Of a DNA stretch of 64,000 bases, positions 11,345 to 22,249 are shown in pieces; within the stretch, counting starts at the first letter, position 1; the number at the start of each line of letters is the position of its first letter. The DNA lies in contig JAXGGA010001619.1 of the NCBI GenBank assembly GCA_038373865.1, positions 1-64,000 on the forward strand. Reading direction: 5' to 3'. Origin of the DNA: Uloborus plumipes. Lineage: Eukaryota; Arthropoda; Arachnida; Araneae; Uloboridae. A program made the translations under genes and the position numbers. The notes under the pieces are model-generated. The model ran no database searches. It was given only the letters and a program-made list of their open reading frames with translations, and was not told the DNA's origin.

Positions 11345-11595
11345 GTCAATTGCAGGAAGCAGGCGTCATCTCAAGGGTTCTCAGTGCATATGGATGTCCA
11401 ATGTTACTGGTGAAGAAACGCTCTGAAGGATCTGAAATTCAGAAGTATAGGTTGGCTCTAGATCTCCGGCTGTTGAATTCCACTATAGTTCATTCTTCTT
11501 ACCCGTTACCGCGCATACAATCCCTAATTAACTCGTTGTCGGCATACAAATATTTTTCAACGTTGGACTTACATGCTGCATACCATCAAATCTAA
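11306..11595 (+). pseudogene. Reverse transcriptase fragment, shifted frame, truncated
   Basis: After the frame change the plus strand reads LQEAGVISRVLSAYGCPML, LALDLRLLNSTIVHSSYPLP and YFSTLDLHAAYHQI. These are the fingers region and motif A of a Ty3/gypsy RT, with the first catalytic aspartate in TLDLHAAYHQI. A stop follows immediately, at the point where G disappears from the plus strand. The YxDD box, RNase H and integrase cannot be read downstream. Confidence 0.85.
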
Positions 11596-14150
11596 TTCCA
11601 CAACACACTATCCTCAAACCAAATCCCCTATTTTCACTACATGCAACATCAACCATAATTATACACACCCTTCTCAACAACATCCTCACACAACCTCCCA
11701 CACATCTCCACCCCACAACATTCATTCAACAAAATAACCAATTCCTCAAATTATTAATCCTCCCCTAAAAACCTCCCATCCACACCCAATTCTCTCCAAA
11801 AATATAACACCATCCAACCACATCCAAACACCTCCTCCCATCCCAAAAAAATTCCCCCCACTCAACAATTTAAACCCCAAAACTCCACCTTACAATCCAA
11901 ACTACACCCACCAACCCCACCTACAAAACCACACCCCCCCTCCTCCCTATCCCTAACAATTCCACATAATACACACTCCCAAATCAACCTCCCAAAACTT
12001 CATTCAACCACTAATCCACCTATCACACCTCCCTCACAAAAACCCATTCATCATCTCACCCATCTATAAAACCCCCCACCTCCTCAAAAAAACCCACCAC
12101 TACACATATCCCACCAATTCCATCCCCAAACCCACCCACATCCTCCTATTAACTCCACCTATTATATCATAACCCCCCCCCCTTTCATAACACCCACACA
12201 AAAACACCCTAATAATACTCCTCCTCCCACTCACACCTCCCACCTAATTCCAATCATTCCAATACCTCCAAAATCCTCAACCCTACACACAAAAACCACT
12301 ACATAAACAAACATCTATCATCCCTCTCATCCCTCCACACCTCCCCCCACTACCTTCACTAACCCCCACTCATTCACCATCCCAAACCCTACACCAAAAA
12401 AAAAAATCAAACCTTTCCCCACCAAAAAATATCACATCAACTCTCCCTCACATACACCTCCACTTATTCACACCCATATCACCCACCAAAACCCTCCCCC
12501 CCCAACCACTTATCACCACCAACTCACTTCTTCCTCCAAAACCATCACACTAATCTTACACACTATCCCTAAACTTCCTATATTATCATACAATTAATAT
12601 CACCCCATACCCAATACACCATATCCTCTAACATTACCAATAACCCTCCATATACCCTATAACCCAAACAACCCTCCTCCCCTCATCAATAATTCTCACC
12701 CTCCAACTCAAAACAACCCTCTCCCAACCTTTCACTTCCTAACACAAAACACACACCACCCAAAACCCATATATTAAACTCCCCCCACTCCCCAAAATAC
12801 AACACCCTCACACCTAAACCATAAAATACCTCACTAAATACTCTCCATCACCTTCCCCAAACCCCAATATACCATCACTAATCCCACCCTCCAACCCCAA
12901 TCACCACAAACCAAAATTACACTCCCCCCACATCAAAACAAACACCCCACACACAATTTCCCCCATACATAATCCATAACCCAAAAATATCACTAATCCA
13001 ACTCATCAATCTCCACCCTCACTCCACCTCCCCTACCCATCTTCCCAAAAACCCAAACCTATACCCCCAATTATCCAATTCACACTAATTACAAAACTAC
13101 ACCCCTACCAAAACCTTACACTCATCAAAAACTCCCAATTCCAATAATTATAATATACAAACCAAACATTCCTATATCCTATTCACCCCAGCTACACACA
13201 AACATACATATACCTAATAAATCCCCTCCCCTCCAATTCCTATCCTGACACATTACTACCTTATACAAACCATATCACCCAAAAAGATCACACATAAGAC
13301 CTACCTCACGAACCCCCACCCAACCTCTCACTCCACACCCACACCCTAGTCACCACCCCCATATACTAGACACAACACACAATCATAGATCCCTGTCTGA
13401 ATCCCATAACCTAAACTACGTCAATCCTAACATCCAACCACCACTCTCACATTACACCTCAAAATACCGACATCCCCTAACGACACCACCCACACCCATC
13501 CATAACACCATTGACCCACCCCACTCCAGTACTCTTAATCACATCCACCAAACCATTACCCAAATTTAACATCTCCAATACAAATCACTCCATACTAATA
13601 CCCATAAAAAACAACCAACCTACACAAATCTCAACTTCAATACATCTTATCCAACCCAACAAACATCTAAGCACACCACCCAAAAAAACTAGATGACAGA
13701 TCATAGACGACATAGACCACTCAACACACATATTTACTACAATAGTAACTACTCACCTATCCCACCTACACACAAACCTCACACCATATTACCACACAAC
13801 TCATCGCCCAACCACAACCTTTACTCATATTATGTACCAACTAACTCTCGTCCACCACACAAACCACCAACCACAACCTATTCACCAAATAAAATATCAC
13901 ACACTCCGAATGTAAACACCGTCATCGGATCTAATCGCTCACACTACTCCAAACAACACCAATTATCCCCTCGTCACATAATTTACCCATTATCAACTTA
14001 TGTACTATAGATTCATCAAACGTGCAACTTCCATATTCACACACTCAACTCCCATGAGGTCTGTAGTGCTATCTATTATCCCCTAATTGAAACTACATGC
14101 CCGACATCAACCTGCCCGACCTAATCTCACACGTATATTGGTGACGATAT
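11596..14150 (+). other. G-free tract and G-recovery ramp inside pol
   Basis: The only G between about 11578 and 13190 is at 11643. Bases 11644-13190 (1547 bp) contain none. Sampled 60-base rows are roughly 34% A, 43% C and 23% T, against about 16% C in gag, so C has risen as G vanished. From 13191 G returns at 0-6 per 60 bases, reaching 8 at 14041, 11 at 14101 and 14-17 after 14161. No tandem unit is visible. RT, RNase H and integrase should lie here, but no recognisable frame remains. Confidence 0.9.
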
Positions 14151-16109
14151 GCACATGAGAGTCGCAGCGTCCTCTTACGCCACCGTGTAGCCCATATGTA
14201 CGTGTTATCCATCAGCGGCATTGCTAGTCCAGCTGCGAGTATCGATCAATCATGGTAGAAAAGCGTCGATGTATTAGACTCTGCGACCAGAGCCACGGAT
14301 GAAGGAGGTCGCCGTATTCGCTACGATCAAGAAGAAACTAAGGGAGCAGACCGCCTGTCTTCCAGTTATCTGTGAGGGGATCGCTCATTGATCAGCCCTT
14401 CTGACTTCCGTTCCTGTGACATAAAATTGCTGCTTCTTCTGGACTTGCCTGAATCTGTGCCTGTCATCATGGGTGATCTTCGTCCGCGCCGAGTGTACAG
14501 GTCATCGTGGATCTTCGTGTCCAGAGCTGGACGTGCTTCTGTTCGTGGTTTTCGGGTTAGGGCAATTGGCTAAACCCGCCTGTTGGACAAGTCTACTGCA
14601 GTGTCCTTCATCGAAGTGGTGATCCTTGAAACATCTTGGCCGTTGAGTCACCTGCGAGTGGTCCACCGTCCGCAGCATCGTCGATGGGAGCATCGCCGGG
14701 AGATCGGTGTTTCGTCGAGTTCCTCGAGAGTCCAGGATGCAAGGGGTCGTTAAAGAGTGCGTGTGAGTGATTGATTCATCGGACTGGAAGCATCGGCAGT
14801 CATCTATCCTTTTGTCGGAGCACGAGAGTGATGGAAAAAAAAGAAAAAGGACTGAAGTGACTTTTTTAAATGTTTTGTATATATTGTTTTTCTCTGATCT
14901 ATTTAATTGTTGTTTTATTGCTATGTTTAAGAGAAAGTAGGTCGGTGAAGTGTGAATTCATCCCTGTCGCCATCATGCAGTGGAGTTGTTCGAGTTCAGC
15001 TGGTGCTCGTCATGTTGTCTAGAGGTAGATTTTTGCACAAATTTTTGATTAGGGAAAATCTTTTTTTAGTTTCAGAGGATTTAGAAGTTTGCTAAATCGA
15101 ATGTATGTTGGTGTTCTTTGCTGGAGAAACACAAAGTCGTTTCTTGTCCTTGGGTGGTGTTGAACAAAGCTGATCGGGGTCTTGTGCCATTTGTTGGATC
15201 CCGCATGTCAGAGTTTGTTCAGGAGTCTTTGTGTTCATGGCAGCATCCTCGTGAGTTTTAAGGAAGAAGTTTTTCTGTGTTTCCTTTGTTTGTTTTGTGT
15301 ATGGGTGCACAAACTGTGTACAGGTCATGTGGATGCCAATTTTGTGTGTGATCTGTTAGAATAGAGCATCTGTGTATATAAGTTCAGAGACATGTGTGTA
15401 CAGAGGATAAAGTTATCTTGTAAGGCGAAGGAATGTAAATAATTTTTTTTGTTTCGGATCTCTGTGACAAATCAGCAGTGGAATCTTACAATGTGGTGAG
15501 AAATTTGTAGGAAAGGGTTAGTTCAGAAAGTGGAAGATTTTCAGTGGCGTTCAGGTTTATGTAGTCCCTTTGAAAAATGTGCATGCACTAGTCAACAGTT
15601 TTTTTTAGGTTTTCCCCATTTTGGCATTTTTTGGTGTTATGGTACGTATTCGGGCTTACAAAATTTTGAGTACTCATCCGTTCATTTTGGTCTTCAAAAT
15701 TGTTTTTGGTTTCGGCGATTTTTTTTTATCTTTTTGCATTTGACTTTGTTGGTACCTCATCTAAATCAAGCATATCTTGGGCGTCATTGGAAATCTGGAG
15801 CAGTCTTCAGTTGGAAATAAGCGAGGGTGTTGTATAAAAATTTCTCACAGAGATGAGGTCATGTAAATGTGTCGGTGTCAAAGTAAACATGATCAGGTCA
15901 AGAAGGAAGAAGAGGAAAGTTGTTCTGCTGTATTTTGGTGATGATATATATATGTAAATGTGTTATATTTTTGGTCTCTAAGTATATTAAGTTTGTATAT
16001 TACATGTTAATTGTATTTGATATGTTAATGCTTTGTCGGTAGGTGTTTCGTCTGACAGTTCGGTAAGTGCATCGTCTCCAGGGGTGGTTTTTCGCGCTTT
16101 GTTCTTGTT
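14151..16109 (+). other. 3' part of the LTR retrotransposon, no recognised gene
   Basis: Composition is normal again. I see no env, integrase or other recognisable motif. Short open frames near 14388-14573, 15182-15364 and 15530-15820 have no features I know. The section from about 14.9 kb is T-rich and looks like a long 3' untranslated region. The end of pol may lie in 14.15-14.8 kb, but I cannot show it. Confidence 0.5.
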
Positions 16110-16120
16110 GAAAGGGGGAA
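16110..16120 (+). promoter_or_regulatory. Polypurine tract
   Basis: GAAAGGGGGAA sits one base before the 3' LTR and is the expected plus-strand priming site. Confidence 0.85.
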
Positions 16121-16121
16121 T

Positions 16122-17329
16122 TGTGGAATGAATTCATTAGCTTAATGAGTCATTTGCATTTCTTCAGTTTAATTCATCCACAAGTGTTGGAAAGTTTCGA
16201 TTTCGGTAAGGCAGAGCGTTCGCCATTTCTTTCTCACTGTGGTTGTTTTTCGAGCAACGATTGGAAAAAGAGAATCGGATTTTTTCGCTGCCGTGACGAA
16301 TTTGATTGACAGATGAAAGTTTCATTCTGTGAGGTATGACGTCATGGTTTGGGCGAGAAGTCGTTGTTTTCTTTCTTTTTTGTTTAGCTGGGCTTGTTTT
16401 TGTGCTGAGATTCTTTTGGAAAGATGGCGTGATTGGACGAGAGAGATTTGAGTGACGGTTGGCCTGTGAGAATCCGTTTGGGGATGATGTAACTTGAAAT
16501 GTTCTAGAATGTTCGATGGGCTTCGATTTGGAACTTTCTGCGGGGTTTGTAACAGAAAAACGGAGAGACGCTATCGAACCGTGGTGGTGTGAGGACGTGT
16601 GAGATGGCTCCTAGAAATTGTGATGGAGTTAAGCGTCTTCGGGTGATGGTTGCCCTAAAGTTGAATCGCCGCGGGGTCGTATGATGACGAGCAGTATGAT
16701 TAGTGAACCGGAACGTCATGTTACTGATTTGAAACGTGTATTATTAGCCCGTCTGTGTAGTATCGCTGACAATAGCCTGTAATGACTTTTTGTGTTGCAA
16801 CGTGACATTCATAGAACTGTATCTGCGTACTGTGCCATTTCAAACGAGGATTAAAATCTACTGATGCAGAATTAACACTGGATTATTTGTGTTGTGTGAG
16901 TAACTGTTTCTCGTGTGTGTATTCGCGTAACATTTAGATTGGACTTCCAGACGACCCTCGGTCAATGGATACTAAGACTGAGTGAAATGACCAGATAATT
17001 TCTTGATGGTGAGTCGTTACATTTTTGTTTCTGAATTAATTAAGTTAAGGGGGTGCCAAAATTCTTACCAGTAAATGTATATTGTCTTTGTTTATTTTTT
17101 TTGTATCGTACCGAGGCAGAGATCAGTCTCAAATCTCGATTAGTGGACATTTCTGATTTAGTGGGAGTTTCAGAGTCACCTGAACCTCCTGCCGGACCTT
17201 GGGGCGCACTACGACAATGTACTAGTCTTTGGTCTTATACCGAATCTAGTCGCACTACTTGTGCCATTTTTACTTACTTTTTCAAATACTATACGATCAC
17301 ACTTCTTCGTAGGCCGTCTCCACGTGACA
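16122..17329 (+). repeat. 3' LTR
   Basis: 1208 bp copy of 6502-7709, followed by target duplication GACAC at 17330-17334. Confidence 0.95.
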
Positions 17330-17833
17330 GACACTTTTACCGCGAAAGTTACGAACTCTTTTAAAAATTATATTCTAAAGATAATTTTTGCTGTAGTCAA
17401 CCATCTGGTTTGGGAAAGCTTTCTTGGACTTCTGTTTCATAATTTTTTGGATATTTTCCCAGTCAAAACTACCTTGTTCATCTTATGAAGTTACTGTCGC
17501 TCAGTACTAAAATCATTTTTATTGTCACCATCGATCTGATCAATGACAAACTCCATAGGTTCATATTGAACTGATTTGAAAGTATGACATGTTGTTAAGC
17601 TTCTCCCAACAGGCCCAAAAAATCACTTTGGTCCCCTGGTAGGTCCATCTAGCGTTTTCAAAAAAAATGCCGCAAATTAAGTTCATTCAAATTGGCAAAT
17701 ATTCCATTACGGAGGTCTACCAAGTTTTTCTTCCAGTTTCTGCATTACACCTTTGTAGTTTCCTGTCTTTGTAGTGCATCCATCAAAACCAATGCAAACA
17801 AAGTCCTACGCAAAGAAACACTTTATTGTTCCT
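17330..17833 (-). pseudogene. Element X gene, readable N-side part (broken)
   Basis: The minus strand reads, in order and across several frame changes: VCIGFDGCTTKTGNYKGVMQ (about 17800-17740), KLEEKLGRPP, WNICQF, LDGPTRGPK, GPVGRSLTTCHTFKSVQYEP, then TRWLTTAKIIFRI (near 17375-17410) and FVTFAVKV up to the LTR insertion. From memory, an uncharacterised family in arthropods and cnidarians carries GCDGTNVNTG, ...LE..L.RPLQW.ICQLHANELPLRH, LDG.TSGP, GP.G, SRWLTTANRILRLYV and V.F..KVY in this order. The aspartate of FDGCTTKTG may correspond to a catalytic residue, which is inference. Multiple stops and indels are present. Coding similarity begins abruptly at the inner TIR edge, so an internal deletion is likely. 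Confidence 0.6.
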
Positions 17834-18367
17834 GACTTGTCTAAGAAATGTAAATGTGTGCACTCATTGGTTGGAAGCAAGGGGAGCGCGGGTGGCACCC
17901 AAAATTCGGCCACTTCCTCGTGGGGAATCCTGGGTAATTTCAATGAGCAAGCAAAGAGTTGAGTAGTTCAAAGAAACAACAAAATGATTAAGAAAATGTT
18001 TTGAATGCACTTTAAGTAAATAATGAGAAGAAATATTAAAATTTCAGAAATTTCGGAAAAATTGATGAACTTCGGGCCTAACTGAAATCATAATCTAAAA
18101 TGGTTTTAAAAAATTCCTTGTATATTTCAAACCTTTTTCTTCCGTTTGATAACCACCCGTTACTATTTTTTTCATTTGCAATACTTTTAAAAAATTTTCG
18201 AAAAATCTAGAAAAAATCAAAAATTTCAAAACTTTAGGCCAAATGCGCAGACTAAAGATAATGTCGCAAAAGTGAAATATTTTACAGAATTGTTACTTAG
18301 CCTCATTCACAGTAAATGAAAGGTACCCGTTTACGAAAATCAAAAATTCATTTTTTTCGCTCCACCC
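17834..18367 (-). repeat. Right TIR of element X
   Basis: Inverted copy of 1225-1784, ending CCACCC followed by TA at 18368-18369. Both copies retain a parallel, weakly coding-looking stretch around the ACCACGAGGA block (minus strand here PRIPHEEVAEFWVPPALPLL). I treat this as shared terminal sequence rather than an exon. Confidence 0.75.
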
Positions 18368-18369
18368 TA

Positions 18370-19562
18370 AAGCTCAATCCTATTTATTTTTTACTATTAT
18401 CCTTTTGAAATATTATCTGAATTAAGATTATATTTAGTGTGCTTTAACTATACCTAAATATTTATGAATCAGTAATAATAAAAAAATTGAATATTTATCT
18501 GCATAAAGTGGAGGCTAATAAAGGAGAATGATGAGATAAATTATCTTTTTGTCCACTTTTTGATAAAAAAAATTTCTCTGAGAACAATAGAGCTAAAAAT
18601 TAAGTTTTTTTTTCCGTGCAAGATGCAGTAATGAATACCAAACCATTCTGGTTCCATATATACGGTATTCTAGCAAGCTAGAGGAGTTTTGATTCGACAG
18701 TGAGGGAGTAACGTAAGAAAACGAAGAAAATATTCAATAATGATATTAAGGTTAATATTTTCAATAAAAACTGTAAGAATGTCATATCATTGGCCCTTTT
18801 TGAGCATAAATCAAATTATTTTAAAAAAAAAATGCATTCAAACTTCATGATTGCAAAAAGTAATTCTAAATCTCGAAATCCTGTGTGAGGATAGTTGAAG
18901 AAGTGACGAAAATGATGAATTTGAACTACAGTGTTGATTCATTTGTATGTCTTCAAATTATAAAAAACTACCAAAATAACTTTTATACATATTATGCATG
19001 ACTGTTAAATTTATCACAAGAACAATAGTAATATAATGAGATATCAGCTTGGGGCATTAATTTGTCCTAATTGGTGAGAATCGCCTACGTACAGCCAGGA
19101 AATACGAACGAAATTTTCCTCCTCATAATTCATACTTCTTATAAATGGCCCATATTTGTTTCTTATAGAGAAGTTGATGCATCTAAAAATTACTGGATTT
19201 ATTTAATGCATCACCCCTTAATGCGTGATCAGGATTGAACGTACTCGCTTCTGTGACCTTGAAGAGCAAGAGGATTTTCCGCCACCCCCACACACGTGCA
19301 CACGAGAAAAGCCCCTTCTCTCCTCTCATTTGTTTACTTTGCAGCAGCGGAGATAGTCTAAATCTCTGAATATAAAATAAAAAATTATAACAAAAAAACT
19401 GGAAAATGTGATATGGCTTTTTTTTTTTGAGTTGATCGACGGACAAGAATTATGCTATTCAATTTTTGCACAGTTGAGCTGTCTTAAAACAATAACGTGT
19501 TGACAAAATCACGGCTAAAGCAAAAAATTTTTGCTCGCTAAGTTTAGTTTGCTATTTAATTA
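18370..19562. other. AT-rich non-coding stretch
   Basis: No gene or repeat boundary recognised. A GC-richer patch at about 19215-19350 contains, on the minus strand, GTTCAATCC, which fits a pol III B-box consensus. No A-box or tRNA fold could be supported. Confidence 0.45.
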
Positions 19563-19997
19563 CAGGACACTCCCGGTTACCCACGAAATTGGGTGGCACG
19601 GATATCGCTGATAACGAAAATCACGGATAATCCGAAAAAATCATTAAATGAAGGGTAAAGAAGATAAAAAATGTCCTTTGCTTAAAAATAATTGCACTAC
19701 ACATAAATTGTGATATGTACAAACAGTGACGATAGGCACAGCATAAAAAAATGATTTTTATTTGAGGTTCTCAAGCATATAAAATCTATAAAGATGTGAT
19801 ACTTATGATAATGCTCATGTAAAAAAAAAATATTGGATGAAGTACACCGCACTCTTGGATAAGAAATGTTTAAAAAAATGGATTTCAGACCTGTGTTTTT
19901 GAAGAAAAATTTTTGCTCAATAAGAATAAAGTTTGTTCTATCAAAAGCTAAGATTTTTTTTTACCCGAGACCCTCGCGGACCATCGAGAATTTACTG
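19563..19997. mobile_element. pogo/Tigger-type MITE (degenerate), 435 bp
   Basis: TA|CAGG at 19561 and ACTG|TA ending at 19999. The left end continues TCCCGGTTACCCACGAAAT and the right end carries GAGACCCTCGCGGACCATCG, giving a loose TIR of the CAGTA..CTCG..TCCG type. An internal phrase ACGGATAATCCGAAAAAATC closely matches TCGGATTATCCGGAAAAAAT in the element at 27610-28044. That element is also 435 bp, so the two are probably one family. Confidence 0.65.
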
Positions 19998-21816
19998 TAC
20001 ATAAAAGATCGTATATACAGTTTGCGGTACGTACATAAAAAATTGAAAGAATTAGCTAAGACGAATAAAAATTAAAGAAGTGGAAACGGCAAATGCTCGT
20101 GATTGAATACCGTGATTTTTGTTTACAGAAATTATTCATCATTTTATGAGGTTATAAGAAAGCTTATTATGCATAGAGAATAAACTTGTTTTCCTGTGGA
20201 CATTTCAATTTACTCGGGAGTGAAACCGTCTCTCTTCCATTGTGGATTACAACCTGTCCCTAAATTGTCAAGTATCATCTTCCTTTTTCAAAACACTCAT
20301 TTTTGAGAAAAAAGCTACATTTTCAAAGACTATACTTTCTCTGTCACAATGCTCGCATTTTGCTTTCACTTTTTCATCGTTGTAAAAAACTTAAAAAAAT
20401 AATAATGCCAATCAAGTTAATTTTTTTAATGAATTTAGCAAACTAATTTCAGAGGCTGGTCTTAAGCTAGCGTGTATTTAAATTTTGGTCATTTTAAACG
20501 TTTCCAATAATGCTGGCTTTAGAAGTACTCTTTTACTCAAGTCAAGCTATCGGTTTAAGGGCGTTTCCAAACACTTTTTTTGAGGTTTTTTTATTATAAG
20601 GACTATTTTTACTAAGTATTTGCACTAAGTAATAATAAGTATTGAGGAGAAGGAATATGCAGTACATAGCTTTGTATGAATAGCTTTTACTTTTCCACCA
20701 GCATTTGTTCTTTTCTCAAATTTTAATTGAAATTGAGCTTTTAAAACCATGCTATAAAAATATTAAGATTAACTACAAATTTTAAGTGTTGTAATCAAGA
20801 AATGATGTATTTATTTTATTTCATACTTTTTACTGCAAACCAAGCTTGTAAAAATATTTTGTGGGATTGAAAAAAAAAAACTTTTTTTAAATTTAATTCT
20901 GAATGCACTTTTTATGAGATTGCAATGTGTGTATTAACAGTAATAAATGGTAGACATATATTTTTTAATTTTATAGGTAAGCATTTTCTTTTCATAGTGC
21001 CACTTTTCACTGTTGTTACAAATAACGTGTACTCGAAAAATTTGCTGATTTCTGATATTTTTGTTGACATAGTTCAATTGTATCTCTAACTAGTAGGTAA
21101 AGGAGACAGAGGAACCAAGACAAAATTAACCTGGAGATGGGATTAAAGTTTTTTTTTTTTTTTTTTTGTAATTATTTGTTTTACTGGAATATCATTTATA
21201 TGCTTACAAAAGAAAAATGTGCTCGTCAACGTCATAGCCTACAACCTGTATCGGCCAATCCGTGGTGACAGGAGTGACACTACACAACTTCAGTTGCTCA
21301 TGTTTTATTTAAAAAAATGATGCTGTAGTTTTCATAAAAACAGAGAATGTTAGAGGGAATGTCTAATAAAAGAGAAAAACTATAAATTCATGCCCTTTAA
21401 TACATTGAGCATTCACTGAAAAAAATATGACATTAAAATATCATAAATTTTTAAACCAGTTACTTGAAAATGTGGAATTTGTGGAAAATAATGAAGAAAA
21501 AATTGTTACACAGAAAACACTATTTATTTATTCTGATAACTTCCTTCACGATGAGTTTAAGAAAGCTATCTAGTGAAACATTTCTCATCATGTGACCTTT
21601 CTTCTTGACCCGAAGTCAAGTCATGAAAGCCCTGCGGTTACCAACCATATTTTGTTCTTCATCACACCTGCTGTTTTATGATTTCAACAACATACTTAAC
21701 AACCCATCCGTTTATTTACACTTCAAGCTAAGAAAGGGGGGGAAAACCAGTAACTCTTTTTTTTTTTTTGTATATATTTGTCTAGCTGTTTTCTTTTTTC
21801 TGTCTTTCAATGAGGA
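19998..21816. other. AT-rich non-coding stretch
   Basis: No recognisable gene. Contains a T run near 21150-21170. A short GC-richer patch near 21225-21300 has no motif I recognise. Confidence 0.45.
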
Positions 21817-22249
21817 GGAGATTATTACCTGGCGTTGCCCGGTATTGCATTATGTTTAACTTATTTCATGCTAAAATGAAATAGGTGAGCCTTAAATTGA
21901 TAATTCATTGTTAATCGTAATATTTGTTGGAAAATACTCATATTTGAATGTGTTAAATTTTATCAATTTGTATGCTTAAACTCTTGTCTATTACTCTATA
22001 TATTTAAAATTAAAAAATTAAAAGAAAATAGTCATTTTGAGACAAAAAATTCGAATTTTGGGCTTTTTGGTTTTTATTTTTATTATTTTTCAAAGCCCCG
22101 CCAATGTGAATTTTTAGTACCTCAAGGAACCTATCTGCCAAGTTTGATGAAAATCCGAGAAAAACTGGATTTGTATAAGGAACAAATAGAAAACTTGCTT
22201 CGGCATACAAATATACATACATATATACATCCATTTTTATATATATAGA
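21817..22249 (-). mobile_element. Helitron, short non-autonomous copy
   Basis: On the minus strand the 5' end is TCTATATATATAAAAATGGA at 22249, preceded by A. The 3' end carries the hairpin ACCGGGCAACGCCaGGT near 21828-21844 and ends CTCC where CTAG is expected. The body matches the Helitron at 2224-6331 (for example TTCATGCTAAAATGAAATAG at 21868 and 3872). It lacks about 70 bp near its 3' side. No coding capacity. Confidence 0.75.

Larger units (their letters stand above)
6502..17329 (+). mobile_element. LTR retrotransposon, Ty3/gypsy type, about 10.8 kb
   Basis: Two 1208-bp direct repeats (6502-7709 and 16122-17329) begin TGTGG and end GACA, and appear identical on reading. A 5-bp target duplication GACAC flanks the element (6497-6501 and 17330-17334). 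A primer binding site follows the 5' LTR and a purine tract precedes the 3' LTR. The interior encodes Gag with a CCHC knuckle, an aspartic protease and the start of a reverse transcriptase. From about 11.3 kb the coding sequence is disrupted and then enters an abnormal G-free tract. LTR identity implies a very recent insertion. Confidence 0.93.
1225..18367 (-). mobile_element. Element X: decayed DNA transposon with long TIRs, hosting later insertions
   Basis: The ends are inverted copies of each other. The left begins TA|GGGTGGGGTGAAAAAAATG at 1223, and the right ends in the complement, CCACCC|TA, at 18369. Similarity runs inward for roughly 530-560 bp on each side. TA dinucleotides flank both ends and may be the target duplication. 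Between the TIRs lie minus-strand coding remnants in the order expected of one protein, cut by a Helitron (2224-6331) and an LTR retrotransposon (6502-17329). Without the insertions X is only about 2.2 kb, and the N-terminal half of its gene seems to be missing. The superfamily is not assigned. Confidence 0.7.

Noticed and set aside
11644..13190. APOBEC-like hypermutation or bisulfite-type conversion as the cause of the G loss
   Set aside because: Both would turn G into A and leave C low, but C is more than doubled.
13230..13270. Possible trace of an integrase-like phrase in the G-poor sequence
   Set aside because: Matching requires guessing which C or A was G, and the following integrase motifs do not fall at the right distance.
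13511..14010. Pro/Thr/His-rich open frames in the G-recovery zone
   Set aside because: Stops containing G cannot form in a G-poor strand, so open length is meaningless here. The composition is that of the abnormal tract.
17774..17962. Plus-strand 62-codon frame
   Set aside because: It is antisense to the X gene remnant and spans the inner TIR edge.
19183..19446. tRNA-derived SINE suggested by a B-box-like GTTCAATCC
   Set aside because: No A-box at the right distance, no tRNA fold and no A-rich tail or second copy.
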